From contig JAJYWG010000086.1 in assembly GCA_021791615.1 (NCBI GenBank), forward strand, positions 1-27,876: a stretch of DNA of 27,876 nt. Reading direction: 5' to 3'. The notes beneath the pieces were generated by a model. It saw only the letters and a program-made list of their open reading frames with translations. It was not told the origin of the DNA and ran no database searches. The stretch's first letter is position 1, and every line of letters begins with the position of its first letter. This document shows, piece by piece, positions 8,399 through 16,433 of this stretch. This DNA comes from Actinomycetes bacterium. GTDB taxonomy: Bacteria; Actinomycetota; Acidimicrobiia; Acidimicrobiales; RAAP-2. The position numbers were made by a program, and so were the translations under genes.

Positions 8399-8584
8399 GG
8401 CGCAATCCTAAAGGCCTGGCCACCGGGAGCCCGCCAAAAGCTTCAGTCCTCGGACGCGCTCCTCCTCGGCCCCGCTCGACGCGTTGGTGAGCCGCCGATC
8501 CGACCAACGCCGAGTTGCGCATCGCTCGTCGGCTTACGTGACGCGGACCGGTGATGCAATGGCCAAGGTCGGGTGCCTCAGACC
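8399..8584 (-). other. Intergenic spacer upstream of obgE
   Basis: This 186-base gap between the amine oxidase stop and obgE contains no convincing ORF, RNA gene or strong terminator. Only a 5-bp-stem hairpin overlapping the amine oxidase stop was seen (ACCTC-CCT-GAGGT, about 8582-8594). It may hold an obgE promoter, but no clear -35/-10 pair could be called. Confidence 0.4.
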
Positions 8585-10552
8585 TCAGGGAGGTTCATGC
8601 CCTTCAATTGCGCAGTGCGCATCGCCGGCCGCGGGGAGATCCAGGGCGGGGTTCCGATCGAAGAACCCGACGGGAACGAGGGAGAACCCCGCGTACTCCA
8701 CCGGCATCACCGGCCAGTCTTCTGGGCGCGGAATGTGAGTAACCCCAAACGTATGCCAGACGACGACATCAGTATCGACCAGAGGTCGGTCCTTCGCCGT
8801 CCACCGAGGCAGTCCATCGCCTCCCTCGTGCTGGTTGGGATAGTCCCCGGCAGCGCGCCGCTCGGTCGGTGTGTACGCGGTCACCCACAAGTTCTTCGAA
8901 GCAAACCCGGCACGCTTTCCTACGCTCGAATTCTCGCTCGCCAGGATCGTCGGGCTGTTCCCCGGGACCAGCTTGTAGGCCGGGTGCTGCCCGAGAGCGT
9001 TCTCGACCTTGCGGTTCACGATCATCCAGCGCCGACTGCGGGAGGAATCGACCAAGCGCTGTGCCGAACGTTCTGACGCCAGCAGGGTCGACACCGTACT
9101 GAAAGCGTTACCCCATGGGTTCTCGGGACCCTCGGGGTCACCGACGACATCGACCTCGTAGACGCAGTTGTGCGGCCCGTCGATCTCGGTATCGAGCCGA
9201 GCGTTGAACAAGTGCTGGTGGTAGGGGGCTGCCACTTGCGGAGCGACCCGAACTGCATGGTCGACCTCGGTGTCCTCCGGTACCGCCTGGGAGGACAGGA
9301 TGCCCGTGAGCTTCACCTCGAGCTGGATCGTCCCGTCCAGGTAGAAGTACCAGTAGAAGCCGTAGTCGTAGTTCCCTACCGTCGCGATCGAGCTCACCAC
9401 CAGGCGGCGGGATCGGCGTACCTCACTTCGTCCGCTGAACACGTCCGCGTGCTTCCAGAGAATCCCGAAATCCTCCTCGTGCATGCAGATGGCGTTGCGG
9501 AGGGTTTGGGGGTTGCCCCGTTCGTCGGCGAAGACCGTATCGAAGTAGAAGATCTCGCCGAGGCAGTCACACCCGAGGGTGAGGGAATTGGCCATCCTCC
9601 CCAGACCCCATTCCCCCGCGTCGAACGCGCTCTTCCAGAATTGTCGCGGATCAGGAGTGCCGTAGGGGACCACCATTTCGTCGACCGATGCACGGTAGAG
9701 AACAGGACGGACGCGACCATGGTCGTCGTAGGCGATCTGATGCAGCACGATGCCTTCGAGAGGGTCCATCGAGACTCTGAACGACCAACACTGCCATTGG
9801 ACGTGGTTGCCATCTACGACGAAACTCGGTCCGGCAGGCTGTTGAATCTCGAGTGGTCGAAGTTCAGGCCGAGCACTCGGGTTGTCTGCCATGAAGTAGC
9901 TCCCGCGGTCAGTGGGAACCGGTACGAGCCCTTCGTCCTTGACCTCCAGGACTTCAGACCTCCCCATGTCGACGAACCCCACGACACCCTCGACCGGCCG
10001 GGCATAACCGTTCGCATCCGGCACATCCCGCACGTACGACAGACAGCGACAAATTCTCCGGTTCGCCTCGATGTCGAGACCGAAGGCACCTGCTGGCCAA
10101 GGGTCGATCTGCACGGCATCGAAGTCGTTGATTCCCCGTAGCCTCATTGCCGCTTGCCAGCGTGGATCTTGCTTGAGGGCGTCGACCGCGCGGATGGCTT
10201 CGGTGAACAAGACCGCCGGTCGGACGTTGTCCATCTCGGTCCACGCCACGATCGTCCCGTCGGGCAGGCTCACGAGTGCTTCGGTAAGCACGGCATCTGG
10301 TCCCGTCACCATCACAAGGCGAACTCGGCGTTCGACGCGCTCCCCGGTACGAAATTCGCGCACGTGTGACCTCGATGGCTCGTCGAGCCCCACGTACGCA
10401 TAGAGCACGTCATCGCCGATCCGCCCCGAGCGCTTCACGGCATCAACGGCCGCCTCGATCTCTTGGGCATTCAGCGCCTCGAGCGGGTGCTGGACGACTC
10501 GTTCACCAGTCCCGGGCGCCGTCACTTCGGTCGGTACACCTTGCTCACCCAC
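8585..10552 (-). CDS. Copper-containing primary amine oxidase
   Basis: Copper amine oxidases convert primary amines, O2 and water to aldehydes, ammonia and H2O2, using topaquinone made from a tyrosine. The 655-residue protein has the cofactor consensus T-x-x-N-Y-D at 391-396, so Tyr395 should become topaquinone. Copper ligands are His445 and His447 (HQH) and His606, just before RPEDWPVMP. The catalytic base is Asp311 in the FDAGEWGLG segment, after YRASVDEMVVPYG. All catalytic parts are present, so it should be active. No signal peptide is seen, which suggests a cytoplasmic enzyme for tyramine, phenethylamine or histamine-like substrates (inference). The start is GTG at 10552; a GTG at 10528 is an alternative. 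It sits 58 bases after rpmA on the same strand, an unusual neighbour for a ribosomal protein gene. Confidence 0.96.
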   Translation of the reverse strand: MGEQGVPTEVTAPGTGERVVQHPLEALNAQEIEAAVDAVKRSGRIGDDVLYAYVGLDEPSRSHVREFRTGERVERRVRLVMVTGPDAVLTEALVSLPDGTIVAWTEMDNVRPAVLFTEAIRAVDALKQDPRWQAAMRLRGINDFDAVQIDPWPAGAFGLDIEANRRICRCLSYVRDVPDANGYARPVEGVVGFVDMGRSEVLEVKDEGLVPVPTDRGSYFMADNPSARPELRPLEIQQPAGPSFVVDGNHVQWQCWSFRVSMDPLEGIVLHQIAYDDHGRVRPVLYRASVDEMVVPYGTPDPRQFWKSAFDAGEWGLGRMANSLTLGCDCLGEIFYFDTVFADERGNPQTLRNAICMHEEDFGILWKHADVFSGRSEVRRSRRLVVSSIATVGNYDYGFYWYFYLDGTIQLEVKLTGILSSQAVPEDTEVDHAVRVAPQVAAPYHQHLFNARLDTEIDGPHNCVYEVDVVGDPEGPENPWGNAFSTVSTLLASERSAQRLVDSSRSRRWMIVNRKVENALGQHPAYKLVPGNSPTILASENSSVGKRAGFASKNLWVTAYTPTERRAAGDYPNQHEGGDGLPRWTAKDRPLVDTDVVVWHTFGVTHIPRPEDWPVMPVEYAGFSLVPVGFFDRNPALDLPAAGDAHCAIEGHEPP

Positions 10553-10558
10553 GCGAGG

Positions 10559-10582
10559 TGGAGACGGTCACCGGTCTCTCCA
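10559..10582 (-). other. Weak hairpin between rpmA and amine oxidase gene
   Basis: A 6-bp inverted repeat (TGGAGA with TCTCCA, 12-base loop) lies between the rpmA stop and the amine oxidase start. There is no T-run, so it may be an mRNA processing or stability element rather than a terminator, or chance. Confidence 0.25.
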
Positions 10583-10610
10583 CAGCGGAGCGCTGCTTCA
10601 GAACCCGACG

Positions 10611-10862
10611 TCAGCCCGGAAGGACATCGACTAGCTTGCGATCCTTGCGCTTGCCGAACTTCACCACGCCGTCGGAGAGAGCGAACAAGGTGTCGTCTCC
10701 CCCCCGGCCGACGTTCGTCCCGGGATGGAAATGCGTACCGCGTTGGCGCACGATGATGGCACCGGTCCTGACCGGGGTCCCATCGAACACTTTCACGCCG
10801 AGACGTTGCGCATTCGAGTCCCGACCATTGCGCGTGGAACCCCCACCCTTGGTCTTCGACAT
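10611..10862 (-). CDS. rpmA: 50S ribosomal protein L27
   Basis: The 83-residue protein matches bacterial L27, whose N-terminal tail reaches the peptidyl transferase centre. It has [24 protein letters not shown] (here [15 protein letters not shown]) and [13 protein letters not shown] segments. It starts directly with MSKTKGGG, with no N-terminal extension of the kind cleaved in Firmicutes. ATG at 10862 follows an AGAGGAAG Shine-Dalgarno. It lies 18 bases after rplU, the usual pairing. Confidence 0.98.
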   Translation of the reverse strand: MSKTKGGGSTRNGRDSNAQRLGVKVFDGTPVRTGAIIVRQRGTHFHPGTNVGRGGDDTLFALSDGVVKFGKRKDRKLVDVLPG

Positions 10863-10880
10863 CTTTCGCTTCCTCTCTGG

Positions 10881-11192
10881 TCACCCGGTCACGATGGAGG
10901 TGATCTCCACCGTGGTGTACCACTGCCGGTGGCCCCATCGACGCCGCTGGTTCGACTTGGGTTTGTACGTCATCGCGTTGATCTTCGGACCTGCCTCGAC
11001 CCCGACGACCTTTCCCACAACGCTCGCTCGAGCCAGGTCGTCAGGAGTCGCCAACACGGTTCCGTCCCCGATCACCAGGAGAGGCTCGAAGCGGACCTCG
11101 GAGCCAACGGCTTCCTTGCGCGCGTCGACTCGCACCTTCTGCCCCTCGACCACGCGCTCCTGCCGTCCGCCGGTGCGAATCACTGCATACAT
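10881..11192 (-). CDS. rplU: 50S ribosomal protein L21
   Basis: The 103-residue protein is of normal L21 length and starts MYAVIRTGGRQ, the family N terminus. It ends in the typical YKPKSNQRRRWGHRQ region that binds 23S rRNA. The ATG at 11192 is chosen over an upstream GTG at 11213, because relatives begin at MYAV. The gene lies 54 bases downstream of the RNase E/G gene and just upstream of rpmA, as in most actinobacteria. Confidence 0.97.
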   Translation of the reverse strand: MYAVIRTGGRQERVVEGQKVRVDARKEAVGSEVRFEPLLVIGDGTVLATPDDLARASVVGKVVGVEAGPKINAMTYKPKSNQRRRWGHRQWYTTVEITSIVTG

Positions 11193-11246
11193 AGGAGCTG
11201 GATTGTAGCCCACTTGTCGACCTCCGTGGTCACCGATGATCCCGGC

Positions 11247-12989
11247 TCATCCCACGATCGTCTCGTCCAGCACGAATCCCCTCCCGCCACATACCTCGCA
11301 CACGTTCGACAAGGACTCGATCAGGCCCTCGGAGATCCGCTTCCGCGTCATCTCGACCAGACCGAGCTCGGAGATCCCGAAAGCCTGGGTACGAGTCTTG
11401 TCCCTCGCAAGGGCCGCCCGTAGGGCCGATGCGACCTTGTCGCGATTCTCGCGGATCTCCATGTCGATGAAGTCGATCACGATGATCCCCCCGATGTCGC
11501 GAAGCCGCAACTGGCGCGCAACCTCTTCCGCAGCCTCGAGATTGTTCTGGAACACCGTCTCTTCCAAATTGGTCTTGCCGACATTCTTTCCCGTGTTCAC
11601 GTCGATCACCGTCAACGCCTCGGTGCGCTCGATGATCAGTGAGCCACCGGAGGGCAGCCATACCTTGCGGTCGAGAGCCTTGTGGAGCTGCTCATGGACG
11701 TGGTAGCGCTCGAAGATCGGCTGGTCCTCGACTTCGGAGTCGTAGTACTCCACCCTTTCGGCCAACTCGGGGCTCACGGTACCGACATAAGAACGGACCT
11801 GCTCGTAGAGAGCGCGGTCGTCGATGATGACCCCTCGGTACTCTCGGTTCAGCTCTTCCCGCAATATCCGAACAGCCAATTCCGGCTCTTGGTACAGGAG
11901 CCCGGGGCGAGTCGACCTGGCGGCCTCCGCTTCAATCCTCTGCCACTCGCCGACCAAGCTGGCCACGTCACGCTCGAGCTCCTCAGCAGTCGCGTTCTCC
12001 GCTGCCGTCCGGACGATGATGCCGTGCCCGTCCGGCCGGATTCCCTCGACGATCTTGCGCAGACGTCGGCGCTCGTTGTCACCGAGGCGCTTGGAGATCC
12101 CATTGGCGTTGCTGTTCGGTACCAGTACGGCGAACCTCCCTGGAATTGAGACCTCCTGGGTGAGCCGGGCGCCCTTGGCGCCGATCGGGTTCTTCGTCAC
12201 TTGACACAGGATTGTCTGTCCGGGTCGGAGCACGTCTTCGATACGCGGTTCGGGTCTCTTCGAAGAGGTCGCCTCGACGTCGTCTCGGTCGTAACGGACG
12301 TCGCCTCGGTAGAGCACTGCGTTCTTCGGGATGCCGATGTCGACGAATGCTGCCTCCATACCTGGCAACACATTCTGCACGCGCCCGCGGTAGATGTTCC
12401 CGTCGATCTGCGTCGTCGCATCGGACGCCCGGGCGACGTAGTGCTCGACGAGCACCCGGCCCTCGAGCATCGCGATCTGGGTCACCTGCGGCTGGACATG
12501 GACGCAGACGAGATACCTTCCGGTTGACCTGCCCTTGCGATCTCGCTGACCACGCCGTCGTCCTCGCGCCTTCTTTGCCGGGCGAGGTGACCCGCTCGCT
12601 CCCTCAGCTTCGATGTTTCCATCGACTGCACGACCGTCGCTCATGGCTGGCACATCGCTGCCCGCCGCGGCACCCGGATCGCTGCGCAACCCGGGTGCCG
12701 GCCGCTCTGAAAGGTCTTTGACCGGCACGGCCGCCGTCGCAGCCGGCCGGCGACCCCCGGCGGGCGACGTCATGCTCTCGGACGTGCGCACAGCGCCTGA
12801 GTGGCGAGGTGCCGGGGCGGGACGAGTGTCGCCGATACGAGGCCGGCTGGTGGGCACCACAGGACCTGGCTGACCGCCCTGCCGGTCGGGTTGAGTCGAC
12901 GCGTCAGCCTGCGCGGGCTCTGGTCCCTGCCTTGTGGTACGTGTCTCGGCAGTGCCGGCTCGCGGCAGCCCTTCTTCGGACTGAGACAT
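11247..12989 (-). CDS. rne: Ribonuclease E/G family endoribonuclease
   Basis: This endonuclease processes rRNA and tRNA precursors and starts mRNA decay. The 580-residue protein has a disordered N terminus (1-155, rich in Pro, Ser, Arg, ending in a basic patch). An S1 RNA-binding segment follows (about 157-275, with NIYRGRVQNVLPGMEAAFVDIG), then the catalytic DNase I-like region. The metal-binding aspartates are Asp463 in TVIDVNTG and Asp506 in VIDFIDM, with the same 43-residue spacing as in E. coli RNase E. A Zn-link C-E-V-C is at 564-567. The long C-terminal degradosome scaffold of E. coli is absent, and disorder is N-terminal instead, as in other actinobacterial members. ATG at 12989 has a near-perfect Shine-Dalgarno (AAGGAGGG, 9-base spacing). 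The symbol could equally be rng. Confidence 0.95.
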   Translation of the reverse strand: MSQSEEGLPRAGTAETRTTRQGPEPAQADASTQPDRQGGQPGPVVPTSRPRIGDTRPAPAPRHSGAVRTSESMTSPAGGRRPAATAAVPVKDLSERPAPGLRSDPGAAAGSDVPAMSDGRAVDGNIEAEGASGSPRPAKKARGRRRGQRDRKGRSTGRYLVCVHVQPQVTQIAMLEGRVLVEHYVARASDATTQIDGNIYRGRVQNVLPGMEAAFVDIGIPKNAVLYRGDVRYDRDDVEATSSKRPEPRIEDVLRPGQTILCQVTKNPIGAKGARLTQEVSIPGRFAVLVPNSNANGISKRLGDNERRRLRKIVEGIRPDGHGIIVRTAAENATAEELERDVASLVGEWQRIEAEAARSTRPGLLYQEPELAVRILREELNREYRGVIIDDRALYEQVRSYVGTVSPELAERVEYYDSEVEDQPIFERYHVHEQLHKALDRKVWLPSGGSLIIERTEALTVIDVNTGKNVGKTNLEETVFQNNLEAAEEVARQLRLRDIGGIIVIDFIDMEIRENRDKVASALRAALARDKTRTQAFGISELGLVEMTRKRISEGLIESLSNVCEVCGGRGFVLDETIVG

Positions 12990-13003
12990 GAGGGAATTCC
13001 CTC
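12990..13003 (-). promoter_or_regulatory. Palindrome covering the rne ribosome binding site
   Basis: GAGGGAATTCCCTC is a perfect 14-bp palindrome directly before the ATG of the RNase E/G gene. In the mRNA it could fold as a 5-bp stem (GAGGG/CCCUC) with an AAUU loop. The 5' arm is part of the AAGGAGGG Shine-Dalgarno, so folding would hide the ribosome binding site. Whether this regulates rne is inference. Confidence 0.45.
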
Positions 13004-13013
13004 CTTATGAAGC

Positions 13014-13817
13014 TCATGATGCACGCTCCTGGGCGTGCTGCGCGACGAGGCCAGGGAGGTCACCGCAGGCACTCAGCGGCTCCCATCGGCCATCACCGTG
13101 CTCGATCCATTGATGCGTTCTACGGGCTCGCACCAGCACCAGGTCGGTGCCGAGCCCCTGCAGTAGCTCTCCGGGGCGCACGCCCCTGGGCCGGGTCGCC
13201 AGCGTGGCCACCACCCGGGTCGCCGAGGAGGTCGCGACAGGACGATCTCGGTCGACCGTACGCACCGCCAACTCCTTGATCGACGGACGGAGGTCGTCTT
13301 CGACCTCCCTGCCCTTGCGCTCCCGTCGGACGAGGATCTCTTGGGCAGCCAGCACGCTGTCAATGCGACTGGCCATCTGCTCCTCGCTCACCCCGCCGAT
13401 ATCGAGCTCCCACGAGCATGAGCTTACCTCCTGTTGGAGCGACAGAGATCCCATTGGCAGGATGCCTTGCGCCTGGACGTCAATCCCTTCGGGCAAGAGC
13501 CTGCTCAGCAGCTCACACGACGCGACACGCCCACTGAGGCTCCCACGATGCTCGGCCACAGCCACTGGAGCGCAGGACCCGACTGGCGCAAGCTGGACAT
13601 CCAGGTACTCCCCAAGCGATTCGGCGCCGGTAGGAAGCGCGAGGCCGAAGCTCAGCAGCGGCCGCGGGGAGAACCCGCAGGACCAATCCACCGGCATTCG
13701 ACACCTGCGCAAGGCCCTCTCCCACATTCGTGCGACGTCGCGCTGACTGGTAAAGCGGATCTTCCCCAGCTTCGAATATCGGAACCGAACGACCATGGTG
13801 GCCCGCTCAAAGCTCAT
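13014..13817 (-). CDS. TIGR03936/DUF2344 radical SAM-linked protein
   Basis: The 267-residue protein starts MSFERAT and then has the conserved MVVRFRYSKLGKIRFTSQRDVARMWERALRR block and FSPRPLLSFGLALPTG. These are hallmarks of the DUF2344 family that always sits beside, or is fused to, a TIGR03960-type radical SAM protein. The ATG at 13817 overlaps the stop of that radical SAM gene (ATGA), so the two are almost certainly co-translated. An upstream open frame was rejected as a shadow. Function is unknown; co-location with rne, rplU and rpmA has suggested an RNA or ribosome role, but that is inference. It ends 24 bases before rne. Confidence 0.93.
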   Translation of the reverse strand: MSFERATMVVRFRYSKLGKIRFTSQRDVARMWERALRRCRMPVDWSCGFSPRPLLSFGLALPTGAESLGEYLDVQLAPVGSCAPVAVAEHRGSLSGRVASCELLSRLLPEGIDVQAQGILPMGSLSLQQEVSSCSWELDIGGVSEEQMASRIDSVLAAQEILVRRERKGREVEDDLRPSIKELAVRTVDRDRPVATSSATRVVATLATRPRGVRPGELLQGLGTDLVLVRARRTHQWIEHGDGRWEPLSACGDLPGLVAQHAQERAS

Positions 13818-15781
13818 CGCGCGACCAGCGTCGGAGGTTCCGACTTCGAGCCGAGGCGTACGGGTACCCGAACCGCCTCCGTCAGGCCGAGATCCTGCCC
13901 GGTGCCCTGGCTCCCGCCGGCCGGTGGCACAGGCGATGCCACCACGTGCTCGACGCCGAGCGACGTGCAAGCGCCGCAGTCGTAGCAAGGCGTCCAGCGA
14001 CAGTCCAGTACCTCGCTCCCACGAAGAGATTGTTGCCAATCATCCCAAAGGAAGTCTCGGTGCAGCCCGGCGGAGATGTGCTCCCAGGGAAGTTGCTCGT
14101 CGAGTGATCGTTCGCGGTACACCAAGTCATCGATCGACACCCCCTCCTCACGCAACGCATCCAGCCACAGCGCCAAGTCGAAGCGCTCTGACCACTCCTG
14201 AAAGGTCCCGCCGGCTCTCCAGACTCGCTCTATGACCCGGCCGATCCGCCGGTCACCTCTGCTGGCAATGCCCTCAGCCGTCGTGGCATCGGGGTCGTGC
14301 CACCGGATCGTCAAGCCCCGAACGTCACGGCCGGCCTCGCGCAGCAAAGAGATCTTCCTTGCCAGCTCCTCACGGGAGCATTGACCGAACCACTGGAACG
14401 GAGTGTGTGGTTTTGGAACGAAGCCACCGACGGACGCCACGACCGTCACCGATCGATGGTGTCGACGACCGATCTCGACGCACCGGCGACCAAGCTCCGC
14501 AATTGCGACAACGTCTTCGTCCTGTTCGGTGGGAAGCCCGACCAGAAAGTACAGCTTCACCCGTCTCCAACCCTGTCCAAAAGCTGCTTCGACGGCACTG
14601 TACAAATCCTCTTCGGTGATGAGCTTGTTGATGACACGCCGCATGCGCCACGTGCCGCCTTCTGGTGCGAAGGTGAGCCCAGTCCGTCTGACTTTTTGGA
14701 TCTGCGCCGCCGTGGCAACCGTGAACGCGTCCACCCGAAGGCTCGGAAGGCTCACCGACACCCGCCCACCATTTTGCGGGTCGTCGATGATCTGGCGCAC
14801 GGTGCCCTCGATCCCCGAAAAATCCGCCGTCGACAGCGACGTCAGTGCAACCTCTTCATACCCGGTCTCCTCAAGGCCCGTACGCACCATCTCCGCCACC
14901 TGAGCTGCCGGACGCTCACGTACCGGCCGAGTGATCATCCCTGCCTGGCAGAACCGGCACCCGCGGGTACAGCCTCGGAAGACCTCGACGTTCAGGCGAT
15001 CGTGAACCACCTCGGTCAGCGGGACAAGCTGGTGCTTCGGATACGGCCAGTCGCCCAAGTCTGCGACCGAGCGCTTCACCACCTCGGCCGGCGCTCCATG
15101 CTCCGGTTCAATGCCGACCAGCCGATCGCCGTCATACCGGCACTCATAGAGGCTCGGTACGTAGACGCCGGGAACCTGAGCCAAGCAACGCGCCAGCTCC
15201 TCGCGGCCGAGCATTCCTCGATCTCCGTACCGCCATTCGGCGACCGTTCGAGTGAGCTCACCGACCACCTCTTCCCCATCGCCGATGACGAACGCGTCGA
15301 CGAAATCGGCCAGCGGCTCAGGGTTGTACGCGCAGTGACCTCCGGCGATGACCAGCGGATCATCCACCCCACGATCAGCCGATCGCACTGGCATCCCAGC
15401 GAGATCCAGCAAATTCAGGACGTTGGTATAGACGAGCTCGGCAGAAAGGTTGAACGCGATCACGTCGAAGCTTCGAGCTGGCAAATGGTTCTCGAGCGAG
15501 AACAGCGGAACCCCGCTGGCCCTCATGGCACCTTCCATGTCGATCCATGGGGCGTACGCCCTCTCGGCAAGCGCGTCGTCACGCTCGTTCAGGATCTCGT
15601 AAAGAATCTGAAGGCCTTGGTTTGGAAGCCCGATCTCATAGGTATCGGGGTAGACCAGGAGCCAAGCGACCTTTCCGGATTGATGCACGGGGACGCGCGC
15701 CCCCATCTCACCTCCGATGTAGCGCGCTGGTTTCGCAACGCCAGCCAGCAACGGCTCGATCAGGGGCCAGAGTGATTCCAC
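13814..15781 (-). CDS. TIGR03960-family B12-binding-like radical SAM protein
   Basis: The 655-residue protein begins MESLWPLIEPLLAGV..KPARYIGGE, the typical family start. The N-terminal part (to about 240) resembles a B12-binding Rossmann region, with YPDTYEIGLPN and VIAGGHCAYNPEP. The radical SAM 4Fe-4S cysteines are Cys271, Cys275 and Cys278 in RGCTRGCRFCQ, and later comes a TIM-barrel region with YFLVGLPTEQDEDV. A C-terminal CYDCGAC motif could bind a second metal centre. The start is GTG at 15781, with AGGGA upstream. The reaction is not established for this widespread family. It is coupled to the DUF2344 gene downstream and lies 57 bases after mreD, where pbp2-rodA would normally intervene. 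Confidence 0.94.
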   Translation of the reverse strand: MESLWPLIEPLLAGVAKPARYIGGEMGARVPVHQSGKVAWLLVYPDTYEIGLPNQGLQILYEILNERDDALAERAYAPWIDMEGAMRASGVPLFSLENHLPARSFDVIAFNLSAELVYTNVLNLLDLAGMPVRSADRGVDDPLVIAGGHCAYNPEPLADFVDAFVIGDGEEVVGELTRTVAEWRYGDRGMLGREELARCLAQVPGVYVPSLYECRYDGDRLVGIEPEHGAPAEVVKRSVADLGDWPYPKHQLVPLTEVVHDRLNVEVFRGCTRGCRFCQAGMITRPVRERPAAQVAEMVRTGLEETGYEEVALTSLSTADFSGIEGTVRQIIDDPQNGGRVSVSLPSLRVDAFTVATAAQIQKVRRTGLTFAPEGGTWRMRRVINKLITEEDLYSAVEAAFGQGWRRVKLYFLVGLPTEQDEDVVAIAELGRRCVEIGRRHHRSVTVVASVGGFVPKPHTPFQWFGQCSREELARKISLLREAGRDVRGLTIRWHDPDATTAEGIASRGDRRIGRVIERVWRAGGTFQEWSERFDLALWLDALREEGVSIDDLVYRERSLDEQLPWEHISAGLHRDFLWDDWQQSLRGSEVLDCRWTPCYDCGACTSLGVEHVVASPVPPAGGSQGTGQDLGLTEAVRVPVRLGSKSEPPTLVAR

Positions 15782-15838
15782 GAGATCCCTATGCTAGAGC
15801 GCTTCGCGGACAAGATCCGGCGGGCATGTGCGCGTTCG

Positions 15839-16372
15839 TCACCACTTCTTCCTTCCTGCGAACGACAGACGGTCATGATCGCTGGAAGTCGGACCCAGCG
15901 CCCAACGGGCAGCGCGAGCCGCTGCGTTCGCGAGCACGCCGTTCGTGACGGCGACGACCGCGACAATCGCCACCAGGTCGACGCGAAGAAACTGAGGATC
16001 ACCCAGCACCGCTCCAAGCACGGCATATGCCAGCACCCCGACCACGCTGCCGGCCACGCCTATGAAAGGTGGGATCCACCAGATCTCCAACGTGAGCGTC
16101 CCGGTACTGGCGCCCACCGCGAACCCCACAAGGCAGTCGACCAGAGCTGAGAGACCCAGCGGGGTAGGGAGAAGGAGATCGGCCGCCATCCCGGCCAGGA
16201 AGCCCACGAGCGCTCCATCCTCAGGGCCACCCGCAATTCCGAAGACGATCGGGAGCAACAGCATGAGATCGGGGTGAGCTCCGGCAATGCGTACGTCCAG
16301 TCCGATAGTCGACTGGATGATGAGGGTGACCACCACCAAAAGAACGATGCGAGTCAACTTGCCGAGGCTCAC
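15839..16372 (-). CDS. mreD: Rod shape-determining protein MreD
   Basis: The 177-residue hydrophobic protein has about five predicted membrane segments, for example IVLLVVVTLIIQSTIG near the N terminus and IVAVVAVTNGVLA near the C terminus. It has the PDLMLLLPIVFGIAGGPEDGALVGFLAGMAADLL block characteristic of MreD. MreD is an inner-membrane part of the elongasome with MreB and MreC that directs lateral cell-wall synthesis. The start used is GTG at 16372, 61 bases after mreC. MreD is poorly conserved, so position beside mreC supports the call. Confidence 0.92.
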   Translation of the reverse strand: MSLGKLTRIVLLVVVTLIIQSTIGLDVRIAGAHPDLMLLLPIVFGIAGGPEDGALVGFLAGMAADLLLPTPLGLSALVDCLVGFAVGASTGTLTLEIWWIPPFIGVAGSVVGVLAYAVLGAVLGDPQFLRVDLVAIVAVVAVTNGVLANAAARAARWALGPTSSDHDRLSFAGRKKW

Positions 16373-16433
16373 CGCTCACACCCCTTCGTACAGCACGAAC
16401 ACGCCAGTGAGCGAGCAGGACGAGTCGCTGATC

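Noticed and set aside
9170..10141. Plus-strand open frame opposite the amine oxidase
   Set aside because: It is a shadow of the amine oxidase, whose topaquinone and copper motifs settle the coding strand.
13818..14039. An N-terminal extension of the DUF2344 protein
   Set aside because: It overlaps the radical SAM gene in another frame and is Arg-rich shadow sequence; the ATGA start at 13817 fits the family.
14297..15775. Long plus-strand open frame (492 codons) opposite the radical SAM gene
   Set aside because: It is fully antisense to a gene with clear catalytic motifs and shows no recognisable domain; long antisense frames are expected at this GC content.
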